A stretch of DNA of 5,481 nt, taken from positions 1 to 5,481 of the forward strand of contig JBFKOW010000201.1 in assembly GCA_041628615.1 (NCBI GenBank), in the 5' to 3' direction. This DNA comes from JAMWZF01 sp041628615 (GTDB lineage: Bacteria; Pseudomonadota; Alphaproteobacteria; Rhodobacterales; Rhodobacteraceae). A program made the translations under genes and the position numbers. Shown piece by piece: positions 1 through 4,795 of this stretch. Each line of letters opens with the position of its first letter. The stretch's first letter is position 1. The notes under the pieces were generated by a model. That model saw only the letters and a list, made by a program, of their open reading frames with translations, made no database searches and was not told where the DNA came from.

Positions 1-80
1 ATCTGCGCCTCGGCCCATTCCCGGTTGGCGGGGGTGAAGGCGAAGCTGTCGGGCTGTTCGGGGTGAAGGCGACGGAGCAT
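1..80 (-). CDS. nuoE: NADH-quinone oxidoreductase subunit E (24 kDa), N-terminus only
   Basis: Partial gene: the ATG is at 80..78 and the frame stays open to the window edge, giving 26 codons (MLRRLHPEQPDSFAF, then TPANREWAEAQ). This N-terminus matches what I recall of NuoE from Rhodobacterales. NuoE is the thioredoxin-like [2Fe-2S] (N1a) subunit of the peripheral NADH module of complex I; its four cluster cysteines lie beyond the window and cannot be checked. The start overlaps the stop of the upstream 66-aa gene as TGATG. The Shine-Dalgarno sequence upstream is poor (GGAC at best), so translation probably depends on coupling to the preceding gene. The assignment rests on the N-terminal resemblance plus the position after nuoD, the usual nuoD-nuoE order. 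Confidence 0.85.
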   Translation of the reverse strand, partial: MLRRLHPEQPDSFAFTPANREWAEAQ

Positions 81-280
81 CAGATTTCGTCCAAATCTTC
101 GAGTGACTTGAGGCTCGGCTTTCCCGACGAGAGCTTCTTCAGACGGGCGCCGCGCGCGATGGGACGGAAGCGTTTCCAGTCCTCCAATGACGAGAAAGAC
201 AACTCGAGCCGGTAACCGTCCTCAAACGGCTCGAGTTCGTATTCCTCACCGGTCTTTCGATCACGAAACCGCAGACTCAC
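80..280 (-). CDS. Small charged protein (66 aa) of unknown function between nuoD and nuoE
   Basis: I do not recognise a family. The ORF starts with GTG at 280..278, overlapping the nuoD TGA as GTGA, and ends TGA at 82..80, overlapping the nuoE ATG. GGGGAG lies 8 nt before the GTG, a good ribosome-binding site. The protein begins (V/M)SLRFRDRKTGEEYELEPF and is dense in Lys/Arg and Asp/Glu. It has no cysteines, no membrane segment and no signal peptide, and ends in an acidic tail (SLEDLDEI). The N-terminal half (FRDRKTGEEYELEPFEDGYRL) could form beta hairpins; this is inference. GC is about 56% by hand count, clearly below the flanking nuo genes. Unassigned reading frames inside nuo clusters are known from Paracoccus denitrificans (URFs). 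The tight overlaps on both sides make it likely to be translated; its role is unknown. Confidence 0.75.
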   Translation of the reverse strand: MSLRFRDRKTGEEYELEPFEDGYRLELSFSSLEDWKRFRPIARGARLKKLSSGKPSLKSLEDLDEI

Positions 281-1509
281 CGGTCGATCTCCCCGAACAC
301 CACGTCGAGCGAGCCGAGGATGGCCGAGGCGTCGGCCAGCTGGTGGCCCTTGCAGAGGTGGTCCATCGCCTGCAGGTGGGCATAGCCGGGCGCGCGGATC
401 TTGGCCCGGTAGGGCCGGTTGGTGCCGTCGGCCACGAGGTAGACGCCGAACTCGCCCTTGGGCGCCTCGACGGCGGCGTAGATCTCGCCCTCGGGCACGT
501 GGAAGCCCTCGGTATACAGCTTGAAGTGGTGGATGAGCGCCTCCATCGAGGTCTTCATCTCGGACCGCTTCGGCGGGGTCACCTTGCCGCGGGCCAGCAC
601 GTCGCCCTGGTTTTCGGGCTGGCGCAGCTTGGCGCAGGCCTGACGGATGATGTGGGCCGACTGGCGCATCTCCTCCATCCGGCAGAGGTAGCGGTCGAAG
701 CAGTCGCCGTTCTTGCCAACGGGCACCTGGAATTCGAACTCGTCGTAGCATTCGTAGGGCTGGGCGCGGCGCAGGTCCCAGGCGAGCCCCGACCCCCGGG
801 CCATCACCCCGGACATGCCCCAGTCGAGGATGTCCTCCTCGGTGACCACGCCGATATCGACGTTGCGCTGCTTGAAGATCCGGTTCTCGGTCAGCAGCCC
901 GTCGATGTCGGACAGGGTCGCCGGAAAGCCCTCGGCCCACGCATCGATGTCGTCGATCAGCTGCGGCGGCAGGTCCTGGTGCACCCCGCCGGGGCGGAAA
1001 TAGGCGGCGTGGAGCCGCGCGCCGCAGGCCCGCTCGTAGAAGATCATCAGCTTCTCGCGTTCCTCGAAGCCCCACAGCGGCGGGGTCAGCGCGCCGACGT
1101 CGAGCGCCTGCGTGGTCACGTTCAGCAGGTGGTTCAGGATCCGGCCGATCTCGCAGTAGAGCACCCGGATGATTTGCGCCCGGCGCGGCACCTCGGTGCC
1201 GGTCATCCGCTCGATGGCGAGGCACCAAGCGTGTTCCTGGTTCATCGTGCCGACATAGTCGAGCCGGTCGAAATAGGGCAGGTTCTGCAGGTAGGTCCGG
1301 CTTTCCATCAGCTTCTCGGTGCCGCGGTGGAGCAGGCCGATATGCGGGTCGCAGCGCTCCACGATCTCGCCGTCGAGCTCCATCACGAGCCGAAGAACCC
1401 CGTGCGCCGCAGGGTGTTGCGGGCCGAAGTTGATGGTGAAGTTGCGGATCGACTGCTCTTCGGTCTGAGCGTCGGTGTAGCCGCGGGGATTGGAAGTGGA
1501 GCCGTCCAT
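277..1509 (-). CDS. nuoD: NADH-quinone oxidoreductase subunit D (49 kDa, quinone-site subunit)
   Basis: A full-length 410-aa NuoD. It is a peripheral-arm subunit of complex I, related to the large subunit of [NiFe] hydrogenases, and forms the ubiquinone pocket with NuoB. The signature GPQHPAAHG is at residues 29-37. His36 and Tyr85 (in FDRLDY) keep the 49-residue spacing of the quinone-head ligands His59/Tyr108 of the bovine 49-kDa subunit and His38/Tyr87 of Thermus Nqo4. The block DPHIGLLHRGTEKLME (54-69) and the C-terminal half, including RAKIRAPGYAHLQ and the LGSLDVVFGEIDR end, are typical. The ATG at 1509 gives a normal Rhodobacterales N-terminus and has GAGG 5 nt upstream. It begins 10 nt after the stop of the NTF2-like gene rather than directly after nuoC, which is the unusual point here. 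Confidence 0.98.
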   Translation of the reverse strand: MDGSTSNPRGYTDAQTEEQSIRNFTINFGPQHPAAHGVLRLVMELDGEIVERCDPHIGLLHRGTEKLMESRTYLQNLPYFDRLDYVGTMNQEHAWCLAIERMTGTEVPRRAQIIRVLYCEIGRILNHLLNVTTQALDVGALTPPLWGFEEREKLMIFYERACGARLHAAYFRPGGVHQDLPPQLIDDIDAWAEGFPATLSDIDGLLTENRIFKQRNVDIGVVTEEDILDWGMSGVMARGSGLAWDLRRAQPYECYDEFEFQVPVGKNGDCFDRYLCRMEEMRQSAHIIRQACAKLRQPENQGDVLARGKVTPPKRSEMKTSMEALIHHFKLYTEGFHVPEGEIYAAVEAPKGEFGVYLVADGTNRPYRAKIRAPGYAHLQAMDHLCKGHQLADASAILGSLDVVFGEIDR

Positions 1510-1519
1510 CAGAACCTCG

Positions 1520-1912
1520 TCATCCTTCCAGGGCCGGGCCGCTTGCGGTCCGGAACACCTTGGTCATCAGTTTCCAGTCGCCGTTCTCGCGCACGAAGCC
1601 AAGATGGTCCTCGAAGCGCCGCGGCGGCACGTCCACCCACAGGTGGACCCGGCCGATCTCGTCCCCGGCCACGTCGACCGACAGTATCCCGTAGCTCGGC
1701 GCGCCGGGAAAGGGGGCGCGGCCGCCGACCCGGGCGAGATAGGCCGGCTTGTCCCAGAACGCCGTGCCGCCGGTCCCGGTGACCGCGGTCATAAGGAACC
1801 GGTCGTGGCACATCGTCTCGAAGACCTCGGGCCTCGAATGGTGGATCGCCTCGCAATAGGCCACGGCGAGCGCGCGGACCTCCTCGACGGCGGGATCGGA
1901 TTTCGCGTCCAT
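1520..1912 (-). CDS. NTF2-like (putative lumazine-binding family) protein, 130 aa
   Basis: A small soluble protein with no signal peptide. The N-terminal helix (AVEEVRALAVAYCEAIHHSRPEVF, residues 8-31) is followed by a short segment ending in WDKPAYLARV and then a beta-rich C-terminal half (YGILSVDVAGDEIGRVHLWV, then RRFEDHLGFVRENGDWKLMTKVF to residue 120). This pattern fits the NTF2-like fold, in particular the putative lumazine-binding/SnoaL-like group, where strands end in a W-x-(L/I)-x-x-K-V-F motif. Such proteins are small-molecule-binding or enzymatic alpha+beta cones; the ligand here is unknown. The ATG at 1912 is preceded by GGAGG 5 nt upstream and lies 14 nt after the sulfotransferase stop. 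The same frame stays open far upstream, but that part overlaps the sulfotransferase and has no protein-like character. Its neighbour suggests a two-gene cassette, possibly acting on or sensing a sulfated product; that is inference. Confidence 0.85.
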   Translation of the reverse strand: MDAKSDPAVEEVRALAVAYCEAIHHSRPEVFETMCHDRFLMTAVTGTGGTAFWDKPAYLARVGGRAPFPGAPSYGILSVDVAGDEIGRVHLWVDVPPRRFEDHLGFVRENGDWKLMTKVFRTASGPALEG

Positions 1913-1926
1913 CGCCCCCTCCGAAC

Positions 1927-2745
1927 TCAGGCCGGGGCCGCCCGGTCCCAGGCTGCCGGAACAGCCGGACCGAACCGGTCGCGGATGAAGTCGTAGACCG
2001 GGGCGAGCCGGTCGCGGGCGGCGGCGAGAAGGCCGGGATCGGCGGCTTCGGCCTGTCCCTCGTAGACCTTCGCGCCGAACTCGGCCGTCACGTAGCCGAT
2101 CCCGAGATGGCCGCAGAGGGCGCGGATCGACGCCTCGGTGAACAGGTCCTCGAAGAACAGGTAGAGGATGTCGCCCGCCGGCACCGCCGCCTCCAGCGCC
2201 TTGATCGTGCGCCGATAGTCGGAACGGCCGAGATGGGTGTCCCGGTCCCAGCGCGCGGCCCAGTCCGCCCGCCCCTTGCGCCCGTCCATCCGCAACTGCG
2301 ACCACAGCCGGTCCACCGGGTCGCGCATCACGAACACGAAACGGGTGCGCGGGTGCATCGCGGCCATCGCCGCGAAGGCCTCGCGTCCGAGAATCGCGTA
2401 TTGCGGCGAGATGTCCCCGAAGGCCCGGCCGTGGCCGTCGCCGCGGACCGCCGTCAGGTAGTCGCCCTGCCCGAGCGCCGCGGCGGCAAGCGCGGCGACC
2501 CGCCCCTGCCCCGCCCGCTTGAGGATCGAGGCCCGCGCCAGCCAGCGGCGCATCGTGCCGAAGCGTAGCGCCGGGCCGTCCGACAGGCGCGGATAGAGAT
2601 AGGCGAACCAGCCGTATTCCTTGACCGGCCCCATCGACACCTCCGGATGCGCGGACAGGTAGGCGTGCAGCCAGGTGGTGCCCGCCTTCTGCGCCCCGAT
2701 GACGAAGAACATCGTCCGGGCCGGGGTATCGGCCGCGGTGGTCAC
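1927..2745 (-). CDS. PAPS-dependent sulfotransferase family protein, 272 aa
   Basis: Probable cytosolic sulfotransferase that moves sulfate from PAPS to an unknown acceptor. The 5'-phosphosulfate-binding loop is GAQKAGTTWL (residues 17-26, with Lys20 as the expected contact) after the strand MFFVI. GDISPQY at 110-116 matches the family's conserved D-x-SP-x-Y block. The 3'-phosphate-binding site is RFVFVMRDPVDRLWSQ, with Arg141 and Ser149 in the R-x7-S arrangement. YLFFEDL (about 194-200) is the usual late motif. The length is normal for compact bacterial sulfotransferases and no key residue is missing. The GTG at 2745 overlaps the nuoC TGA as GTGA, with AAGGA 9 nt upstream; an ATG at codon 12 is the alternative and would still keep the P-loop. 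It is co-oriented and coupled with nuoC. No known complex I role requires a sulfotransferase. The substrate cannot be read from the sequence. Confidence 0.92.
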   Translation of the reverse strand: MTTAADTPARTMFFVIGAQKAGTTWLHAYLSAHPEVSMGPVKEYGWFAYLYPRLSDGPALRFGTMRRWLARASILKRAGQGRVAALAAAALGQGDYLTAVRGDGHGRAFGDISPQYAILGREAFAAMAAMHPRTRFVFVMRDPVDRLWSQLRMDGRKGRADWAARWDRDTHLGRSDYRRTIKALEAAVPAGDILYLFFEDLFTEASIRALCGHLGIGYVTAEFGAKVYEGQAEAADPGLLAAARDRLAPVYDFIRDRFGPAVPAAWDRAAPA

Positions 2746-3353
2746 TTCGTGGCGTCCTTCGCCTTCTCGTCGCCGGGCAGGATGTATTCTGCGCCTTCCC
2801 AGGGCGACAGGAAATCAAACTGCCGGTATTCCTGGGTCAGCTTCACCGGCTCGTAGACCACCCGCTTGAGCGCTTCGTCGTAACGGACCTCGGTGTAGCC
2901 GGTGGTCGGGAAGTCCTTGCGCAGCGGATGGCCGCGGAAGCCGTAATCGGTGAGCAGCCGGCGCAGGTCCGGGTGTCCCGAGAACAGCAGGCCGAACATG
3001 TCGAACACCTCGCGCTCGAACCAGTTGGCGCCGGGGTGGATCTCGGTGATCGAGGGGATCATGTCCTCCTCGCGGGCCTGCACCCGGAGCCGGATGCGGT
3101 GGTTCTGGTACATCGACAGGAAGTGGTAGACCACGTCGAACCGCTTGGACCGGCCGGGATGGTCGACGGCGGTGATGTCGATCAGGGTGGAGAACTGGCA
3201 GGTGCGGTCGGTGCGCAGCCAGTCGACGAGGCCGTAGAGGTTCGCCAGCGCGACCTCCACCGTCAGCTCGCCGCGGGCCACGGCCCAGGACAGCACGCAA
3301 TCGGGCCGCTTGACCTCGATGTAGGTGCCAAGCTCGGTCAGCGCCTCGGACAT
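2742..3353 (-). CDS. nuoC: NADH-quinone oxidoreductase subunit C (30 kDa)
   Basis: A full-length 203-aa separate NuoC, as in most alphaproteobacteria and unlike the fused NuoCD of E. coli. It is a cofactor-free peripheral-arm subunit that packs against NuoD and NuoB near the quinone site. The family signature is intact: ERE-x-x-DMFG at residues 113-121, GHPDLRRLLTDYGF at 126-139 and GHPLRKDFP at 141-149. The N-terminal domain includes the conserved TLIDITAVDHPGR stretch (56-68). The start ATG at 3353 follows the nuoB TAA after a single base, with AGAGG 4 nt upstream, so it is coupled to nuoB. The C-terminal tail (LPGDEKAKDATK) is short and charged. Its stop overlaps the GTG of a sulfotransferase gene instead of leading into nuoD. 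Confidence 0.98.
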   Translation of the reverse strand: MSEALTELGTYIEVKRPDCVLSWAVARGELTVEVALANLYGLVDWLRTDRTCQFSTLIDITAVDHPGRSKRFDVVYHFLSMYQNHRIRLRVQAREEDMIPSITEIHPGANWFEREVFDMFGLLFSGHPDLRRLLTDYGFRGHPLRKDFPTTGYTEVRYDEALKRVVYEPVKLTQEYRQFDFLSPWEGAEYILPGDEKAKDATK

Positions 3354-3354
3354 G

Positions 3355-3888
3355 TTACCTCTCGATCGTTCCGGTGCGGCGGATCTTGCGCTGGAGCTGG
3401 AGCAGCCCGTAGAGCAGCGCCTCCGCAGTGGGCGGGCAGCCGGGCACGTAGATGTCCACCGGCACGATCCGGTCGCAGCCGCGCACCACGGAATAGCTAT
3501 AGTGGTAGTAGCCGCCGCCGTTGGCGCAGGAGCCCATCGAGATCACGTAGCGCGGCTCGGGCATCTGGTCGTAGACCTTGCGCAGCGCCGGGGCCATCTT
3601 GTTGGTCAGCGTCCCGGCGACGATCATCACGTCGGACTGGCGCGGGCTTGCGCGGGGCGCGATGCCGAACCGCTCGGCGTCGTAGCGCGGCATCGAGGTG
3701 TGCATCATCTCGACCGCGCAGCAGGCCAGCCCGAAGGTCATCCAGTGCAGCGACCCGGTGCGCGCCCAGTTGATCAGGTCCTCCGCCGTGGTCAGCAGGA
3801 AGCCCTTGTCCTGCAGGTCCCGGCTGAAGGCTTCGACGGCCACGTCCATGTCGGCGCCGGCGGTATTTGCGGCAGTGCTCACACCCAT
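3355..3888 (-). CDS. nuoB: NADH-quinone oxidoreductase subunit B (PSST, cluster N2)
   Basis: A full-length 177-aa NuoB. It carries the terminal [4Fe-4S] cluster N2, which passes electrons to ubiquinone at the NuoB/NuoD interface. The four ligands are present: Cys56 and Cys57 (GLACCAVEMMH), Cys121 (SMGSCANGGG) and Cys151 (VPGCPPTAEAL). The TLTNKMAPALRKVYDQMPEP and YYHYSYSVVRGCDRIVPVD blocks are also typical. The variable N-terminus (MGVSTAANTAGADMD) resembles other Rhodobacterales NuoB proteins, which supports the ATG at 3888. GGGAG lies 10 nt upstream, a somewhat long spacing. It is separated from the preceding 95-aa gene by 81 nt containing a hairpin and a promoter-like element, whereas nuoC follows after one base. 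It may therefore head its own transcript as well as being read from nuoA. Confidence 0.98.
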   Translation of the reverse strand: MGVSTAANTAGADMDVAVEAFSRDLQDKGFLLTTAEDLINWARTGSLHWMTFGLACCAVEMMHTSMPRYDAERFGIAPRASPRQSDVMIVAGTLTNKMAPALRKVYDQMPEPRYVISMGSCANGGGYYHYSYSVVRGCDRIVPVDIYVPGCPPTAEALLYGLLQLQRKIRRTGTIER

Positions 3889-3918
3889 CGGATGGTCTCT
3901 CCCGTTGGCTACTCCCCT

Positions 3919-3947
3919 TCCCTATGCGGTTGCCCCGGCAGGGTCAA
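3919..3947 (-). promoter_or_regulatory. Probable internal promoter upstream of nuoB
   Basis: On the minus strand, TTGACC (3947..3942), a 17-nt spacer and TAGGGA (3924..3919), with a predicted start near 3912 and about 24 nt of leader to the nuoB ATG. The -35 box, spacer length, TAGG core and 30-nt gap from -10 to ATG are the same as at nuoA, although the rest of the sequence is not duplicated. The -35 and spacer also form an imperfect inverted repeat (TTG-A-CCC, TGCC, GGG-G-CAA; 3930-3947) that could bind a protein. Confidence 0.5.
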
Positions 3948-3948
3948 C

Positions 3949-3963
3949 GCGCCCGAGGGGCGC
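3949..3963 (-). other. GC hairpin just after the 95-aa gene, terminator-like without T run
   Basis: Minus strand GCGCCC, loop CTC, GGGCGC: a perfect six-base-pair stem starting 6 nt after the TGA of the 95-aa gene. It is followed by GTTGACC rather than a T run, so it is not a classical intrinsic terminator. It may attenuate, protect the 3' end of a processed nuoA transcript, or mark the boundary before a second promoter. Confidence 0.45.
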
Positions 3964-3969
3964 AGGATG

Positions 3970-4257
3970 TCACGGCCGGTAGAGCCGCAGGGGGCTGCCC
4001 CCGGACCGGGCGATCGTGCCACGGCATTCGTGGTCGAGTTGCACCGCCTTGATCCACCAGCCGGCCTTGGCGCCGCCCGGAAACAGCGCCGGATCCAGTC
4101 TTGGCAGAAGGGCGGCCTTCACCTCGGCGAAGGTCAAGCCCGGCGGCCCGGCCGGCAGGACCGCCATCAGCGCCCTGTCCATGTCCTCGAACTTGGCGCG
4201 ATTGACGCGCCACGGCTTGCCCTCGCGGGTCAGCACTTCGATGGTGTCGTCGGCCAT
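3970..4257 (-). CDS. Small conserved-looking protein (95 aa), possibly DUF6958-like, between nuoA and nuoB
   Basis: Function unknown. The protein begins MADDTIEVLTREGKPWRVNR, then has a helical stretch (AKFEDMDRALMAVLP) and GLTFAEVKAALLPRL (40-54). Its most distinctive part is FPGGAKAGWWIKAVQLDHE at 59-77, ending RSGGSPLRLYRP. From memory this layout resembles a family of about 95-aa proteins now called DUF6958, with a winged-helix-like look; I cannot confirm this without a profile search. It has no cysteine motif, membrane segment or signal peptide. I chose the ATG at 4257 because it gives that N-terminus and because a weak promoter-like element would start transcription near 4277. An in-frame ATG at 4281 would add eight residues; neither has a clear Shine-Dalgarno sequence. 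It sits 113 nt after nuoA and 81 nt before nuoB, co-directional, breaking the usual direct nuoA-nuoB junction. Confidence 0.78.
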   Translation of the reverse strand: MADDTIEVLTREGKPWRVNRAKFEDMDRALMAVLPAGPPGLTFAEVKAALLPRLDPALFPGGAKAGWWIKAVQLDHECRGTIARSGGSPLRLYRP

Positions 4258-4283
4258 GGCGATCCGCGGCGCTTCACCCATTC

Positions 4284-4312
4284 ACGATACGGGTGGGGTC
4301 CGATCGCCACAA
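4284..4312 (-). promoter_or_regulatory. Weak promoter-like element before the 95-aa gene
   Basis: On the minus strand, TTGTGG (4312..4307), a 17-nt spacer and TATCGT (4289..4284). The predicted start near 4277 lies downstream of the ATG at 4281 and about 20 nt before the ATG at 4257. Only the spacing and partial box matches support it. Confidence 0.25.
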
Positions 4313-4316
4313 GCGG

Positions 4317-4332
4317 CCGGGCAAGGCCCCGG
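4317..4332 (-). other. Small GC hairpin in the nuoA to 95-aa gene gap
   Basis: Minus strand CCGGG, loop GCCTTG, CCCGG: a five-base-pair stem without a following T run. It could slow transcription or be chance in GC-rich DNA. A separate 10-bp palindrome, GGTCATGACC, lies at 4342-4351 in the same gap. Confidence 0.3.
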
Positions 4333-4370
4333 TTCGCCGAAGGTCATGACCCCCGGTCAGCGCGGGACGG

Positions 4371-4736
4371 TCACTCCCACTCCAGCGCGCCCTTCTTCCA
4401 CTCGTAGGCGAAGCCGATGGTCAGCACCCCGAGGAACACCATCATCGACCAGAACGCAACGTCGCTCAGCCCCGGGAAGGCGACCCCCCAGGGGAACAGG
4501 AAGGCGATCTCGAGATCGAAGATGATGAACAGGATCGACACGAGGTAGAACCGCACGTCGAACTTCATCCGCGCGTCGTCGAAGGCGTTGAAGCCGCATT
4601 CGTAGGCCGACACCTTCTCGGGGTCCGGGTTCGACACGGCCAGAACCGCCGCGGCGAGGATGAACACCAGGCAGATCGCGATGGCGAGCCCGAGAAACAC
4701 GACGATGGGCAGGTATTCGCGCAGCAGGTCTTCCAT
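4371..4736 (-). CDS. nuoA: NADH-quinone oxidoreductase subunit A (ND3-like membrane subunit)
   Basis: A full-length 121-aa NuoA, a three-helix inner-membrane subunit next to the quinone entry channel at the arm/membrane junction. Hydrophobic segments lie at about 9-34, 63-86 and 93-111. The loop after helix 1 holds AYECGFNAFDDARMKFDVRF, with Cys47 matching the ND3 active/deactive loop cysteine. FDLEIAFLFPW in helix 2 carries Asp74 and Glu76, equivalent to the conserved acidic pair (Asp79/Glu81) of E. coli NuoA. The C-terminus YEWKKGALEWE is the standard alphaproteobacterial ending. An in-frame GTG at 4739 is one codon upstream. I chose the ATG at 4736 because GGAAGG lies 7 nt before it but only 4 nt before the GTG. 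It is the first nuo gene, with a good promoter just upstream. Confidence 0.97.
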   Translation of the reverse strand: MEDLLREYLPIVVFLGLAIAICLVFILAAAVLAVSNPDPEKVSAYECGFNAFDDARMKFDVRFYLVSILFIIFDLEIAFLFPWGVAFPGLSDVAFWSMMVFLGVLTIGFAYEWKKGALEWE

Positions 4737-4743
4737 CACTCGC

Positions 4744-4749
4744 CCTTCC
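4744..4749 (-). promoter_or_regulatory. Ribosome-binding site of nuoA
   Basis: GGAAGG on the minus strand, 7 nt before the ATG at 4736 and 4 nt before the alternative GTG at 4739. The spacing favours the ATG. Confidence 0.7.
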
Positions 4750-4766
4750 GGTTGCGGTCACCCGCA

Positions 4767-4795
4767 GTCCTAGTCCGCGCGGCAACGAGGGTCAA
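4767..4795 (-). promoter_or_regulatory. Probable main nuo operon promoter
   Basis: On the minus strand, a -35 box TTGACC (4795..4790), a 17-nt spacer and a -10 box TAGGAC (4772..4767). TTGAC with a TAG-type -10 is the usual look of housekeeping-sigma promoters in Rhodobacterales, as far as I recall. The predicted start near 4760 leaves a short leader of about 24 nt to the nuoA ATG. The -10 box contains the TAG stop of the possible 94-aa ORF upstream. No regulator site was recognised nearby. Confidence 0.65.

Noticed and set aside
281..1228. Upstream part of the minus-strand frame that ends at 80
   Set aside because: It overlaps nuoD out of frame; only the last 66 codons, starting at the GTG at 280, are supported.
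187..1782. Long plus-strand open frame of 531 codons opposite nuoD and the NTF2-like gene
   Set aside because: It is antisense to an unmistakable nuoD; the His/Val/Leu/Gly/Ala-rich translation is the usual high-GC mirror artefact and shows no family motif.
1520..2818. 432-codon minus-strand frame as one protein including the NTF2-like domain
   Set aside because: Everything before 1912 overlaps the sulfotransferase in another frame and is Arg/Pro/Gly-rich noise; ATG at 1912 with GGAGG is the real start.
3949..3963. Intrinsic terminator after the 95-aa gene
   Set aside because: The stem is good but there is no T run on the minus strand, so it is listed only as a terminator-like hairpin.
3325..4407. 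360-codon plus-strand frame across nuoB and the 95-aa gene
   Set aside because: Mirror of coding sequence on the other strand; no motifs and composition typical of antisense frames.
4357..4785. 142-codon minus-strand frame overlapping nuoA
   Set aside because: Out-of-frame shadow of nuoA, which has clear membrane segments and family motifs.
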